Origin: a virus | Direction: 5' to 3' (one strand) | Virus record (IMG/VR): IMGVR_UViG_3300036800_000168 | Location: 1-58,088 of that record | DNA length: 58,088 bases | In this document: piece after piece, positions 39,609-46,434 of the stretch | Position numbering within the stretch: position 1 is the first letter of the stretch | Layout of the letters: every line of letters begins with the position of its first letter | The notes under the pieces: generated by a model | Told to the model about the DNA's origin: nothing | What the model saw: the letters and a program-made list of their open reading frames with translations, nothing else | Database searches by the model: none | Translations under genes and position numbers: made by a program

Positions 39609-40403
39609 GTGCCAGCGCGCTGGCTAGCCACGGACGACCTTGAGCGCCTGGCAGGCGAGCAGGAGGCGAAGCGCGAGGCATTCGAAGCCGGGGCATCCTG
39701 GTGGACCGCCTGGAACAGCGGTTACAGCATGAACCTCAGCACCACGACATCGAGCACCATGGGCATCGAGCCGACATGGGGCGCGTGGAACGTCACCTTC
39801 ACGAGCACCACCGGCAGCACGGTGCTCTACGACGCTAGCTCGAACAACGCGATGATCCCGGGTACCACTCCCCAGTGGACGTACTGGAACACGGACTACC
39901 AGGAGACCGAGGACCAGCGCGCCGAGCGGGAGCGCCTCCAGGCGGAGCGCGAGGCGGACTGGCGCCGCCGTCACGAGGAGCAGCAGCGGGAGCGCGACAC
40001 CGCGCGGGCACGGGCCGAGGAGCTGCTGCGGTCACTGCTCAGCGACGACCAGTGGGCCAGCTACCAGGAGAACGGCTGGTTCGAAGTCAGGGGATCGTCC
40101 GGGCGCAGGTGGCGGATCAGGAACCGTGGCCAGTCCGGCAACGTGGACCTCATGCCCGAGATCGGCGAGGAGCGCGAAGCCACCTACTGCGCCCACCCGC
40201 CGGGCGGCCTGCCCGACGCGGACGCGCACGCCGCGCAGATGCTCGCGCTGGTCACCGACGAGGAGGCGTTCACGCGCGTCGCGAACGTCCACTACCGGAA
40301 CCCTGCGAGAGAGGCGGAGCGGGCCGAGAGGCTTCGCGCTACCCAGCACGAGCGCGTCCACGTGGGCCGCGAGCCCTGGGGCGAAGTGCGGCCGGCCGCC
40401 TGA
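39609..40403 (+). CDS. Phage protein with coiled and conserved C-terminal domain, 264 aa
   Basis: GTG 39609. A Ser/Thr/Trp-rich N-terminal part (STTTSSTMGIEPTWGAWNV) is followed by a charged coil (ERLQAEREADWRRRHEEQQR) and a C-terminal domain: LLSDDQWASYQENGWFEVRG, WRIRNRGQSGNVDLM, YCAHPPGGLPDADAHAAQML. The C-terminal pattern recurs in uncharacterised proteins of environmental phages. Pairs with the gene at 39331. Last gene of operon D. Confidence 0.6.
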   Translation: MPARWLATDDLERLAGEQEAKREAFEAGASWWTAWNSGYSMNLSTTTSSTMGIEPTWGAWNVTFTSTTGSTVLYDASSNNAMIPGTTPQWTYWNTDYQETEDQRAERERLQAEREADWRRRHEEQQRERDTARARAEELLRSLLSDDQWASYQENGWFEVRGSSGRRWRIRNRGQSGNVDLMPEIGEEREATYCAHPPGGLPDADAHAAQMLALVTDEEAFTRVANVHYRNPAREAERAERLRATQHERVHVGREPWGEVRPAA

Positions 40404-40428
40404 GGTGCCCGGGGGAAATCCTTCCGCA

Positions 40429-40451
40429 AATACAGCATTTATTGATAAGCT
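40429..40451 (+). promoter_or_regulatory. Shared 19-bp element with promoter, copy 7
   Basis: AATACAGCATTTATTGATA spans 40429-40447, with TAAGCT (40446-40451) as -10 box. The ATG at 40459 follows seven bases later, so the message is predicted to be leaderless, as for copies 3 and 4. Confidence 0.75.
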
Positions 40452-40458
40452 CACGGTC

Positions 40459-40770
40459 ATGGGCACCACTGAGAACTCCGTTGCCGCCAGGGCGACCGTA
40501 TGGCGCAAGAAGCCAGTCTCCGTCCGGATGATCCGCTGGACCGGGAACAACCTGGAGGCAGTCCAGGCGTTCACCAGCCACTTCCGCCTCCCCTACGCCG
40601 AGGAGCTGGCAGAGGACCCGGCGATGACAGCGGCCGTCTACGACGTGCTGCACCGCACCTGGGTGCACGTCTACGCCGGCCACTGGGTCGTCCAGGGCGT
40701 CCAGGGCGAGAACTACCCCATCGACGACGACGTCCTGCACGCCACCTACGACTGCCTCGGCTTCGAGTAG
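40459..40770 (+). CDS. Actinophage-type unknown protein, predicted leaderless, 103 aa
   Basis: ATG 40459 lies seven bases after the -10 box and has no ribosome site. RKKPVSVRMIRWTGNNLEAV followed by a helix and HVYAGHWVVQGVQGENYPID matches a small protein family of many actinophages (function not known). Predicted leaderless expression makes it a likely early, independently translated gene of operon E. Confidence 0.65.
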   Translation: MGTTENSVAARATVWRKKPVSVRMIRWTGNNLEAVQAFTSHFRLPYAEELAEDPAMTAAVYDVLHRTWVHVYAGHWVVQGVQGENYPIDDDVLHATYDCLGFE

Positions 40771-40875
40771 CCCCCGCGCGCGTTAGACGCCCGGCGCGAC
40801 TGATCCCGGAAGGACAAACGGCGATGCACGGGACATTCCCTAGCAATCGCCCCGGCAAGGAGAGAGGCGGAGGGC

Positions 40876-41085
40876 ATGGACTACAGGCACGCGGACAACC
40901 CGGTGCCGTTCTCGTCTTACCCGGACGAGGCGCACCGGGCGGCGCTCCACAGCCACGTGCACATCGGCCTCACGGGCGAACACGCCCACGTTCATACCCA
41001 CGGCGACATGGAGCACGGCGGAATCGAGCACTCCCATATGCACGTGCACGCGGGTACCGAGGGCAATGAGGAGGAAGAACAGTGA
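40876..41085 (+). CDS. Histidine-rich small protein, 69 aa
   Basis: ATG 40876 with AGGAGAGGCGG upstream. His makes up about a fifth of the residues (HSHVHIGLTGEHAHVHTHGD, IEHSHMHVHAG), with an acidic tail. It could buffer or bind metal ions such as Ni, Zn or Co. Function in the phage unknown. A 105-base gap upstream holds no clear gene. Confidence 0.6.
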   Translation: MDYRHADNPVPFSSYPDEAHRAALHSHVHIGLTGEHAHVHTHGDMEHGGIEHSHMHVHAGTEGNEEEEQ

Positions 41086-41573
41086 TCAAGCGGATTCCCA
41101 GGCGCAAGCAGGTGCGGGACCTGCGCGAGGGTGACCGGGTGCGCCTGTACGGCACCATCGTGGACATCATCGGCACCCCGGGCCCGGGAGCTTCTCCTCA
41201 CGGCACCGTCAGGCCGGCCCTGATCCCCGGGTGGGTGTACGTGCCAATGGTGTGGGACGGCATCAGGTGCGCGCCGCCTGAGCAGGGCGAGTACTACGCG
41301 GAGATGGCGTTCCCCGGTGAGGAGGCCCCCGAGGTCACCCCGGAGGACAGGGTCACCGAGCCGATCTACGCGCCCACCCTGGAAATGGACGTCCTCGCAG
41401 GATGGCGGAACAGCCTCGCCCAGGCGAGCGACTGGAAGTGCGCCCGGTGCGGGCAGTCCATCGAGGGACTCAGCACCGGGCACTACTTCGGCGCATGCCT
41501 GCTCACCGGGCAGGAGGGGGAGTTCCACTACTGCTGCCCCGGTAGCTGCGAGCTGCACGAGAGGAGAGCCTGA
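41082..41573 (+). CDS. KOW-like/zinc-module protein, 163 aa
   Basis: GTG 41082 overlaps the previous stop. N-terminal barrel-like part (VRDLREGDRVRLYGTIVDII) and a C-terminal metal module: WKCARCGQSIEGLSTGHYFG, then CLLTG...FHYCCPGSCEL. The gene at 42033 ends with the same module, so this is a duplicated domain used twice in one operon. Function unknown. Confidence 0.6.
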   Translation: MIKRIPRRKQVRDLREGDRVRLYGTIVDIIGTPGPGASPHGTVRPALIPGWVYVPMVWDGIRCAPPEQGEYYAEMAFPGEEAPEVTPEDRVTEPIYAPTLEMDVLAGWRNSLAQASDWKCARCGQSIEGLSTGHYFGACLLTGQEGEFHYCCPGSCELHERRA

Positions 41574-42043
41574 TGGGACGGAACTGGAGCCTGTTCAGCG
41601 GCATCGACATCGGCGCTGACGGCGACCCCTACATCGACCGGCTGCGCCTCCTGGAGACCCCCTGGCTGTCGGTGTACCTGCACCACATCCACCGGGAGGA
41701 CCAGGAGGCGGACCCGCACGATCACCCGTGGGCGTTCGCCTCGCTGGTGCTGTGCGGCTCTTACCGGGAGGTCGTGTGGCCTGACAAGGCTGACGACGGC
41801 TACCGCTACTCCAGGGCGCGCAGCCGCTGGACGGCGCGCAGGACCCCGAGGCGCGCCGCCCACATGATCACCGGGGTGACGGGACCCCTGTGGACCCTGG
41901 TGGTCACCGGCCGGGACCACGGCGAGTGGGGCTTCTACCGGCGGGGTGAGTACTCCCCCTGGCGCGAGTACCTCGGGGAGTCCTACGCCAGCGAGTTCGA
42001 GCAGCGCAAGGCAGCGGGGAGATCGCAGGCCGGTGGCGAGTGA
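41573..42043 (+). CDS. Cupin-like protein, 156 aa
   Basis: ATG 41573 overlaps the previous stop. LSVYLHHIHREDQEADPHDH followed by PWAFASLVLCGSYREV has the HxH...H and glycine-bearing strand pattern of metal-binding cupins; RRAAHMITGVTGPLWTLVVTG supplies the second cupin strand pair with another His. Small phage cupins of this type have unknown substrates. It lies between the two genes that share the Cys module. Confidence 0.6.
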   Translation: MGRNWSLFSGIDIGADGDPYIDRLRLLETPWLSVYLHHIHREDQEADPHDHPWAFASLVLCGSYREVVWPDKADDGYRYSRARSRWTARRTPRRAAHMITGVTGPLWTLVVTGRDHGEWGFYRRGEYSPWREYLGESYASEFEQRKAAGRSQAGGE

Positions 42044-42263
42044 CGCAGAGCGCCCCACGGAGCCGCTCAGGAGGGCCACCAGGCCCCTGGAGCAGGTTCC
42101 CGGGGGTAATGACCCCGGCTGGGAGTGCGGGCGCTGCAAAGGGCCCGTGGAAGAGTTCAGCCAGGGCCACTACATGAGCCTGTGCCGCCTCACGATGACG
42201 GATCGGGGATTTCACTTCTGCTGCCCGGGCCACGTGCTCGGCTGCGAGCTGCAAGCCCCCTGA
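42033..42263 (+). CDS. Cys-module protein paralogous to 41082 gene, 76 aa
   Basis: GTG 42033 overlaps the cupin-like gene by 11 bases. The C-terminal ~45 residues, WECGRCKGPVEEFSQGHYMS then CRLTM...FHFCCPGHVLGCEL, align with the end of the 41082 protein (same Cys, His and Gly positions). The N-terminal 30 residues are polar and unrelated. Probably binds zinc. Confidence 0.6.
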   Translation: MASDAERPTEPLRRATRPLEQVPGGNDPGWECGRCKGPVEEFSQGHYMSLCRLTMTDRGFHFCCPGHVLGCELQAP

Positions 42264-42344
42264 CGGGTGCCGGGTAAGGGCACGCGCCAGGACATCAGTA
42301 AACAACAAGGAACACAGCGGAACAGGAAGAAGGATTCAGCCACA

Positions 42345-43265
42345 ATGTTCAGCCAGTGGGAAGATATCACGCCCGCCACCGCCCGCGAGGCACTGAAGAC
42401 GGCCAGGTGCGGCAGGAACCCGTCCCCGACGGTCGTCCAGCGCTACTCGCGCGACATGCAGGCCGGACGGTGGGTGAAGAGCCCCGAGCCCGTCATCTAC
42501 GACGGGGAGGACACCGGCATCCCCGTGCTGCGCGACGGGCAGCAGCGCTCCCTCGCGATCATCGACGCGGCCATGAGGCTCACCGAGGCAGGGAAGATCA
42601 CCCACCCCGACGACTTCAGCCTGATGTTGTGGGTGACGAGGGGAACCACGGAGGAGATCGACGCGGCGTTCCCCTACATCAACATCGGCAAGCCCAGGAC
42701 CGGCAACGACTACCTGGCCATGAGCGGGCGCAAGGACCCCACCCTGCTCTACACCGTCGGCCGCCGGATCGTGCTGTGGCAGGCGGAGCGCATCACCGGC
42801 AACAGCTACAAGCCCACCCGCGCCGAGGTCCTCGCCGTCCTGGAGCCGCAGGAGGGCGAGGACCCGCAGGCGGAGGCGGAGCGCGTCGCCTACGTCGAGG
42901 CGGCCACCGGGTTCGCCGCCAACTGGAAGATCAAGCCCCCCGTCGTGCCCGCCGGGGTGGCGGGCTTCCTGTGGTGGCTCCTCGGCCAGAAGAGCCCGGA
43001 GCAGCGCGACGTGTTCCTGGAGTACCTGCGCAGCGGCAGCGGCCTGACCGACGAGGTACCCGGCCGCCAGCACCCGCTTCCGCTGCTCCGCTCCCGGCTC
43101 GCCCGGGACCAGTACGAGGCCCAGCGGCACGGCACCAGGGTCAAGCAGGAGACGGTGCTGTTCCTGTGCCTGCGCGCCTGGAACGCCTGGCGCAAGGGCG
43201 AGGACCCCTCCAAGCTCCAGATGCCCAAGAGGCTCGGCGACAGCAGCTTCAAGGCGCCCCGCTAG
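42345..43265 (+). CDS. ParB/sulfiredoxin-fold-like phage protein, 306 aa
   Basis: ATG 42345 with AGAAGGA upstream is preferred over GTG 42267. ITPATAREALKTARCGRNPS, VVQRYSRDMQAGRWVKSPEP and IPVLRDGQQRSLAII follow the order of actinophage proteins usually called ParB-like nuclease-domain proteins, where the RDGQQR/DGQHR loop is a nucleotide or nucleic-acid site. A mainly helical C-terminal half follows (LWWLLGQKSPEQRDVFLEYL). Likely role: DNA binding or DNA-metabolism accessory. It is preceded by an 81-base A-rich gap with no copy of the shared element. Confidence 0.65.
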   Translation: MFSQWEDITPATAREALKTARCGRNPSPTVVQRYSRDMQAGRWVKSPEPVIYDGEDTGIPVLRDGQQRSLAIIDAAMRLTEAGKITHPDDFSLMLWVTRGTTEEIDAAFPYINIGKPRTGNDYLAMSGRKDPTLLYTVGRRIVLWQAERITGNSYKPTRAEVLAVLEPQEGEDPQAEAERVAYVEAATGFAANWKIKPPVVPAGVAGFLWWLLGQKSPEQRDVFLEYLRSGSGLTDEVPGRQHPLPLLRSRLARDQYEAQRHGTRVKQETVLFLCLRAWNAWRKGEDPSKLQMPKRLGDSSFKAPR

Positions 43266-43275
43266 CGTTATGAGC

Positions 43276-43307
43276 GCGCGCCCCTTTCAAGAGGGGGAGG
43301 GGCGCGC
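43276..43307 (+). terminator. GC-rich hairpin after the ParB-like gene
   Basis: GCGCGCCCCT (43276-43285) pairs with AGGGGCGCGC (43298-43307) across a 12-base loop. No T tract follows, as is usual in high-GC actinobacteria. It would end operon E before whiB. Confidence 0.6.
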
Positions 43308-43308
43308 T

Positions 43309-43342
43309 GCGGGGCCTCGCGGACGCCATTCCGGGGCCCCGC
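43309..43342 (+). terminator. Second hairpin in the ParB-whiB gap
   Basis: GCGGGGCC (43309-43316) pairs with GGCCCCGC (43335-43342). Immediately follows the first hairpin; together they may form a tandem terminator or an attenuator upstream of the small gene and whiB. Confidence 0.45.
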
Positions 43343-43382
43343 TCCACTTTCGGGGCAAGCAGGGAACAGAGAGGGCCGTCAC

Positions 43383-43463
43383 ATGAAGGCGAGGAATGGC
43401 GCGCGCCACTGGCGCGCCGGCGCACCGCGCCAGGCGGCGCGGTGCAGGGGGCGGCGCAGGTGA
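43383..43463 (+). CDS. Arg-rich 26-residue peptide gene overlapping whiB
   Basis: ATG 43383 follows GAGAGGG. The frame encodes a highly basic peptide (MKARNGARHWRAGAPRQAAR...) and its TGA (43461-43463) overlaps the GTG proposed for whiB (GTGA). Most of it lies in the GGCGCGCC-rich segment that matches 10136-10170 on the other strand. It may be a leader that couples translation to whiB. Confidence 0.45.
   Translation: MKARNGARHWRAGAPRQAARCRGRRR
43389..43423. repeat. 35-bp sequence matching 10136-10170 in reverse
   Basis: All 35 bases match the reverse complement of 10136-10170. The unit contains GCGAGGAATGGCGCGCGCC and ends in GGCGCGCCGGCGC. It lies inside the small basic gene upstream of whiB; further GGCGCGCC clusters follow at 43500-43610. 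Confidence 0.75.
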
Positions 43464-43816
43464 GCCGCGCCGGCCCACGGGCGGCGCAGTGGCGCAAGCA
43501 GGCCGTGCCGATCTGGCGCGCGCCAGGCGCGGTGGCGTGCCGGGGCGAGGACACGGGCCTGTTCTACAAGGCCGAGCAGGAGCGCCCCGAGGCGCGCCAG
43601 GCACGCGCCGAGAAGGCGAAGGGGCTGTGCGCCGGGTGCTGCGCCAGGACTGAGTGCCTGGAGGCGGCGATGGCCGAGGAGCAGCCGGGCGGCGGCCGGT
43701 ACGGCATCAGGGGCGGCCTCACTGAGGAGGAGCGCAAGGACCTCCAGGTGAGCCGCACCCTGAGGGCGAGGAACGAGCGCAAGCGGACGGAAAAGGCAGC
43801 GGAGGAGGCTGCCTAA
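43460..43816 (+). CDS. WhiB-family transcriptional regulator, 118 aa
   Basis: GTG 43460 is chosen for its overlap with the upstream peptide gene and because it leaves a normal WhiB length; the frame is open further 5'. The four cluster ligands are Cys27 (VACRGEDTGLFY), Cys57, Cys60 and Cys66 (GLCAGCCARTEC), the WhiB order C-xn-C-x2-C-x5-C that holds a [4Fe-4S] cluster. RYGIRGGLTEEERKDL (80-95) is the family's Gly-rich turn, and the C-terminus is a basic DNA-binding tail (RNERKRTEK). Phage WhiB proteins can bind the host primary sigma factor and change host or phage transcription. It could act on the TAnnnT promoters here; that is inference. Confidence 0.85.
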   Translation: MSRAGPRAAQWRKQAVPIWRAPGAVACRGEDTGLFYKAEQERPEARQARAEKAKGLCAGCCARTECLEAAMAEEQPGGGRYGIRGGLTEEERKDLQVSRTLRARNERKRTEKAAEEAA

Positions 43817-43827
43817 ACACTTCCCCG

Positions 43828-43850
43828 AATACAAGGTTTATTGATAACGT
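43828..43850 (+). promoter_or_regulatory. Shared 19-bp element with promoter, copy 8
   Basis: AATACAAGGTTTATTGATA spans 43828-43846; TAACGT (43845-43850) is the -10 box. The predicted transcript would begin inside a 13-bp stem, so the leader of this operon would be highly structured, unlike those of the other copies. Confidence 0.7.
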
Positions 43851-43884
43851 CTGAAGGGCGGTCCACACGGGCCGCCCTTCAGAC
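43849..43884 (+). promoter_or_regulatory. Strong hairpin overlapping the -10 box and leader
   Basis: GTCTGAAGGGCGG (43849-43861) pairs perfectly with CCGCCCTTCAGAC (43872-43884) around a 10-base loop; the stem begins in the -10 box itself. It may be a DNA-level palindrome for a regulator, an RNA-stabilising 5' hairpin, or a terminator for readthrough from whiB. Confidence 0.6.
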
Positions 43885-43897
43885 ATGAGGAGAGCCG

Positions 43898-44776
43898 ATG
43901 CCCGAGCAGCCGGATACTGACTACATCACCCGCGAGGCACCCCGGCCAGGCGCGATCCCCGTGCACGTCAAGGGAGACCTCCTCGACCTCACGATAATCC
44001 CCAGCCCTCGCCTCGCGACGGCCGCCGTGCACCTCTCCGGTCCAGGCGCGGACGAGGCAAGAGCGCACTGGGAGAAGGACGGCTGGCACATCGACTGGCC
44101 GGAGATCCCGCCCGCCGTCATCTCGGGCAGGGGCGTCACCGTCGTCCAGGGCGGCCGGGGCGGCGTGACAGTGGCCGGCGGCGATGTCTACGTCAGCGGC
44201 CGTGGCCGGAGCGTCCACGTCCGGGGCGGGAGCGGCGTGACCATCGGGAACGGCAACGTGCAGTTCAGCAGCTTCGGCTCGGGGGGCAGCTTCAGCGTCG
44301 TCAACGTCGGCGGGGGCGTGGTGATCGGGGACGGCGAGGCCGGGGAGATGCCCACGGCGGTCCTTTACGTGCCCGCAGACTCCCAGGTTCACGCCCTCGT
44401 CGAGGACGGCGAGATCACCGCATCCGGGGCGGCCGGAGCCGGCCTGACGCTGCTCGCCTACCAGGGGCACAACGCCAACGTCACCGCCCACTGCCCGCTA
44501 GGGCACCTCGCCTCCCAGTCGCACAACGGCAACCTGTACGCCGACGGGCCGACCGGGAGCGTCCAGGTCTCCACCCACAACGGCCACACGACGATCGCCC
44601 AGGCCCTGGGGCAGACCACCGTCCAGTCGCACAACGGCGGCGTCGAGGTCCACGCGATGGACTCGGTAATGATCCAGGCGGTCACCCACAACGGCAGCGT
44701 GGACGTCACCGCCGAGCCGGGGGCGACTCCCATGGTGCAGGCCAGCTCCTACAACGGAAGGGTCCGCAAGCCGTGA
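43898..44776 (+). CDS. DUF4097/bactofilin-like beta-solenoid protein, 292 aa
   Basis: ATG 43898 with GAGGAGAG upstream. After an N-terminal beta region, the chain is a regular ladder of short strands: GVTVVQGG, VTVAGGDVYVSG, GVTIGNGNVQF, then repeated HNGNL, HNGHT, HNGGV, HNGSV and YNGRV turns about 18-20 residues apart. This is typical of a beta-solenoid such as DUF4097-type proteins. No signal peptide, so it is cytoplasmic or on virions. The gene pairs with a NUDIX gene in a two-gene operon. Confidence 0.6.
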   Translation: MPEQPDTDYITREAPRPGAIPVHVKGDLLDLTIIPSPRLATAAVHLSGPGADEARAHWEKDGWHIDWPEIPPAVISGRGVTVVQGGRGGVTVAGGDVYVSGRGRSVHVRGGSGVTIGNGNVQFSSFGSGGSFSVVNVGGGVVIGDGEAGEMPTAVLYVPADSQVHALVEDGEITASGAAGAGLTLLAYQGHNANVTAHCPLGHLASQSHNGNLYADGPTGSVQVSTHNGHTTIAQALGQTTVQSHNGGVEVHAMDSVMIQAVTHNGSVDVTAEPGATPMVQASSYNGRVRKP

Positions 44777-45318
44777 GCGCCGCCAGGACGGTGAAGCAGT
44801 GTGACAACGCCAGCGTCGGCGTGCTGATCGAGCAGAAGGGCCGCTGGCTGCTCACCTGGCGGGCCAACTTCCCCGTGGGCGTCGCCCCGGTGGCCGGGCA
44901 CGTCTTCGACGACCACAAGGACTACCAGGACGCGGCCCGCGCCGAGGTGACCGAGGAGACGGGCCTGGCCGTCGAGGAGCTGCACCCCACCGGGGTCGGC
45001 GGCTGGCGGCCCAACAGGTGCCGCCGCGAGCCCGGCGCGAAGGGCACCGGGCACCTGTGGGAGGTCTTCACCGCCACGGTGAGCGGCGACCTGAAGCCGT
45101 CGGAGCGCGAGGTCACGAGGGCGCGCTGGCTGCGCAGGCCGGAGATCCAGCTCCTGGCCAACCGAACCATGCTGTACGCCCAGGCCAGGATCGGCGAGAG
45201 CGACTTCGGCGAGTACCCGGGAATCGAGCCCGTGTGGGTCAGCTTCCTGGCGGCCCTGGACGTCATCAGCGTGAGGGTCGCGGACCTGGAGCTGATCGAG
45301 CGGCTCGCAGGTTCCTGA
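44773..45318 (+). CDS. NUDIX-family hydrolase, 181 aa
   Basis: GTG 44773 overlaps the previous stop. GHVFDDHKDYQDAARAEVTE then ETGL is a divergent NUDIX box: the usual G-x5-E is replaced by a His at the Glu place, an extra residue is present, and the REx2EE core reads AEVTEE. The fold pattern (VGVLIEQKGRWLLTWR, HLWEVFTATVSGD, RWLRRPEIQLL) fits. It may clean up modified nucleotides or act on nucleoside-diphosphate derivatives; the altered box means activity is not certain. Confidence 0.7.
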   Translation: MSAARTVKQCDNASVGVLIEQKGRWLLTWRANFPVGVAPVAGHVFDDHKDYQDAARAEVTEETGLAVEELHPTGVGGWRPNRCRREPGAKGTGHLWEVFTATVSGDLKPSEREVTRARWLRRPEIQLLANRTMLYAQARIGESDFGEYPGIEPVWVSFLAALDVISVRVADLELIERLAGS

Positions 45319-45324
45319 ATGCCG

Positions 45325-45353
45325 TTGCCAGTTATCAAGAAAACCTGTAATGT
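45325..45353 (+). promoter_or_regulatory. Shared element, copy 9, reversed, with strong promoter
   Basis: TATCAAGAAAACCTGTAAT (45333-45351) is the reversed element. TTGCCA (45325-45330), 17-base spacer, TAATGT (45348-45353) is the best sigma70-type promoter of the set. Transcription would start about 45360-45361, giving a leader GCAAGGGA shared with copies 5, 10 and 12. Confidence 0.8.
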
Positions 45354-45391
45354 CAGTTCTGCAAGGGACGAGCGCTACAGGAGGACCTGAG

Positions 45392-45673
45392 ATGGCTTAC
45401 CAGATGGTACGAGACGGAGACTACGAGGGCACCGACCTGCCCGTGTTCAAGGTCTTCGACGCGGACGAGTACAACGACACCAGCGTGAAGCACCCGCGCC
45501 CCATCGGCGAGGTCTGGGGCACCGGGGTACGCGGCGTAACCGGGCGGTTCGTCCCCACGGGCGTCCGGTGGGAGATTGCCGGCCGCATGACCCTTGATGA
45601 CTCCAACCTACTGCCGGCCGGCGCCTACGCAGACGCGGCACGGGCCATGATCGCAGCGCACGAGGGAATCTGA
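45392..45673 (+). CDS. Unknown protein, first gene of operon G, 93 aa
   Basis: ATG 45392 with AGGAGGA 7 bases upstream. The chain has acidic and aromatic parts (DADEYNDTSVKHPRPIGEVW) and a C-terminal helix. The frame is open upstream, but the ribosome site fixes this start. Function unknown. Confidence 0.6.
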   Translation: MAYQMVRDGDYEGTDLPVFKVFDADEYNDTSVKHPRPIGEVWGTGVRGVTGRFVPTGVRWEIAGRMTLDDSNLLPAGAYADAARAMIAAHEGI

Positions 45674-45981
45674 TGATCTACAGGCTGATCGCCGTCACGG
45701 CCGACGGGACCGGCTACGACCACTCGTGGGGCGACTCCTACGAGGTGGAGGCCGCCAGCTACCTCGCGGCCGAGGCGGACGTCCTCGGCCGCGAGGGAAC
45801 TGAGGGCACCCAGCCCTACACCCGGATCGTGAAGGGCTGGGTGAAGGAGGGCTGGCGCTGGACCCAGCTCCCTGCCTGCGAGTGCTGCGGGAACGCCATC
45901 GCCATGACCCAGTGGGCGGGCACCGGCCAGATGATCTGCTGGACGTGCTGCGAGGTCAAGCAGGCGGGGAGCCCCGGGTGA
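45673..45981 (+). CDS. Zinc-ribbon protein, 102 aa
   Basis: ATG 45673 overlaps the previous stop (TGATG). Aromatic/beta N-terminal half (YDHSWGDSYEVEAASYLAAE) and a C-terminal ribbon, CECCGNAIAM...ICWTCCEVK (two CxxC pairs about 22 residues apart). Probably binds zinc; role unknown. Confidence 0.6.
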   Translation: MIYRLIAVTADGTGYDHSWGDSYEVEAASYLAAEADVLGREGTEGTQPYTRIVKGWVKEGWRWTQLPACECCGNAIAMTQWAGTGQMICWTCCEVKQAGSPG

Positions 45982-46271
45982 GTACTAGCCTGATCAGCCC
46001 CGAGATCATGAAGGCCCACCGTGCCGCCTGGTACGTGTGGGCCGGGGGCGTGAAGATCCGCCACCAGGCGACGATGCGCGGGTTCTGGGGTTACGACGTC
46101 ACCTGCTCATGCGGCGAGTTCGACAGCCGCACGGGCGGGGCAACGCGCAGCTACGTCTCGAACGAGCTGTGGTTCCACAGATACCAGGCGCAGGAAGCCG
46201 CTGCTCCGTCACCATTCCCTGGTGACGAAGAAGAGTCCGCCGCGCTGCCCGCTGTGCCAGAAGTCCTTTAA
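45978..46271 (+). CDS. Unknown protein with one Cys pair, 97 aa
   Basis: GTG 45978 overlaps the previous stop. It contains AWYVWAGGVKIRHQATMRG and CSCGEFDSRTGGATRSYVSN with HRYQA at the end, giving CxC...H ligands. Its last 50 bases overlap the C2H2 zinc-finger gene in another frame. Confidence 0.55.
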   Translation: MSTSLISPEIMKAHRAAWYVWAGGVKIRHQATMRGFWGYDVTCSCGEFDSRTGGATRSYVSNELWFHRYQAQEAAAPSPFPGDEEESAALPAVPEVL

Positions 46272-46434
46272 AGGGTGGATTAGCACCACTTTGCACTTTT
46301 ACCTCATTCACTACTACGAGTACCAGGTCAGCGGAAAGGAGGGACTGAGGGAAGATGCCACGACTCGCAGGCCCGTTCGAGCGGAACGGGGTGAAGCCCC
46401 GGATCCTGGACGTGTCCCGCGTCGCCAGGACTGA
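46222..46434 (+). CDS. C2H2 zinc-finger protein in an overlapping frame, 70 aa
   Basis: GTG 46222. Residues 9-30 give a classical C2H2 finger: CPLCQKSFKG with Cys9 and Cys12, then LHFYLIH with His25 and His30 (C-x2-C-x12-H-x4-H), and hydrophobic residues at the usual places (Phe16, Leu24). Such fingers are rare in bacterial viruses. The gene overlaps its upstream neighbour by 50 bases and its downstream neighbour by 80, and its central part is noticeably AT-richer than the surroundings. The C-terminal third (Arg-rich) may be only the shadow of the next gene. Likely DNA binding. Confidence 0.6.
   Translation: MTKKSPPRCPLCQKSFKGWISTTLHFYLIHYYEYQVSGKEGLREDATTRRPVRAERGEAPDPGRVPRRQD

Noticed and set aside
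43849-43884. The strong hairpin as a simple terminator of whiB
   Set aside because: Possible, but it starts inside the -10 box of the next promoter and has no T tract, so a regulatory role is at least as likely.
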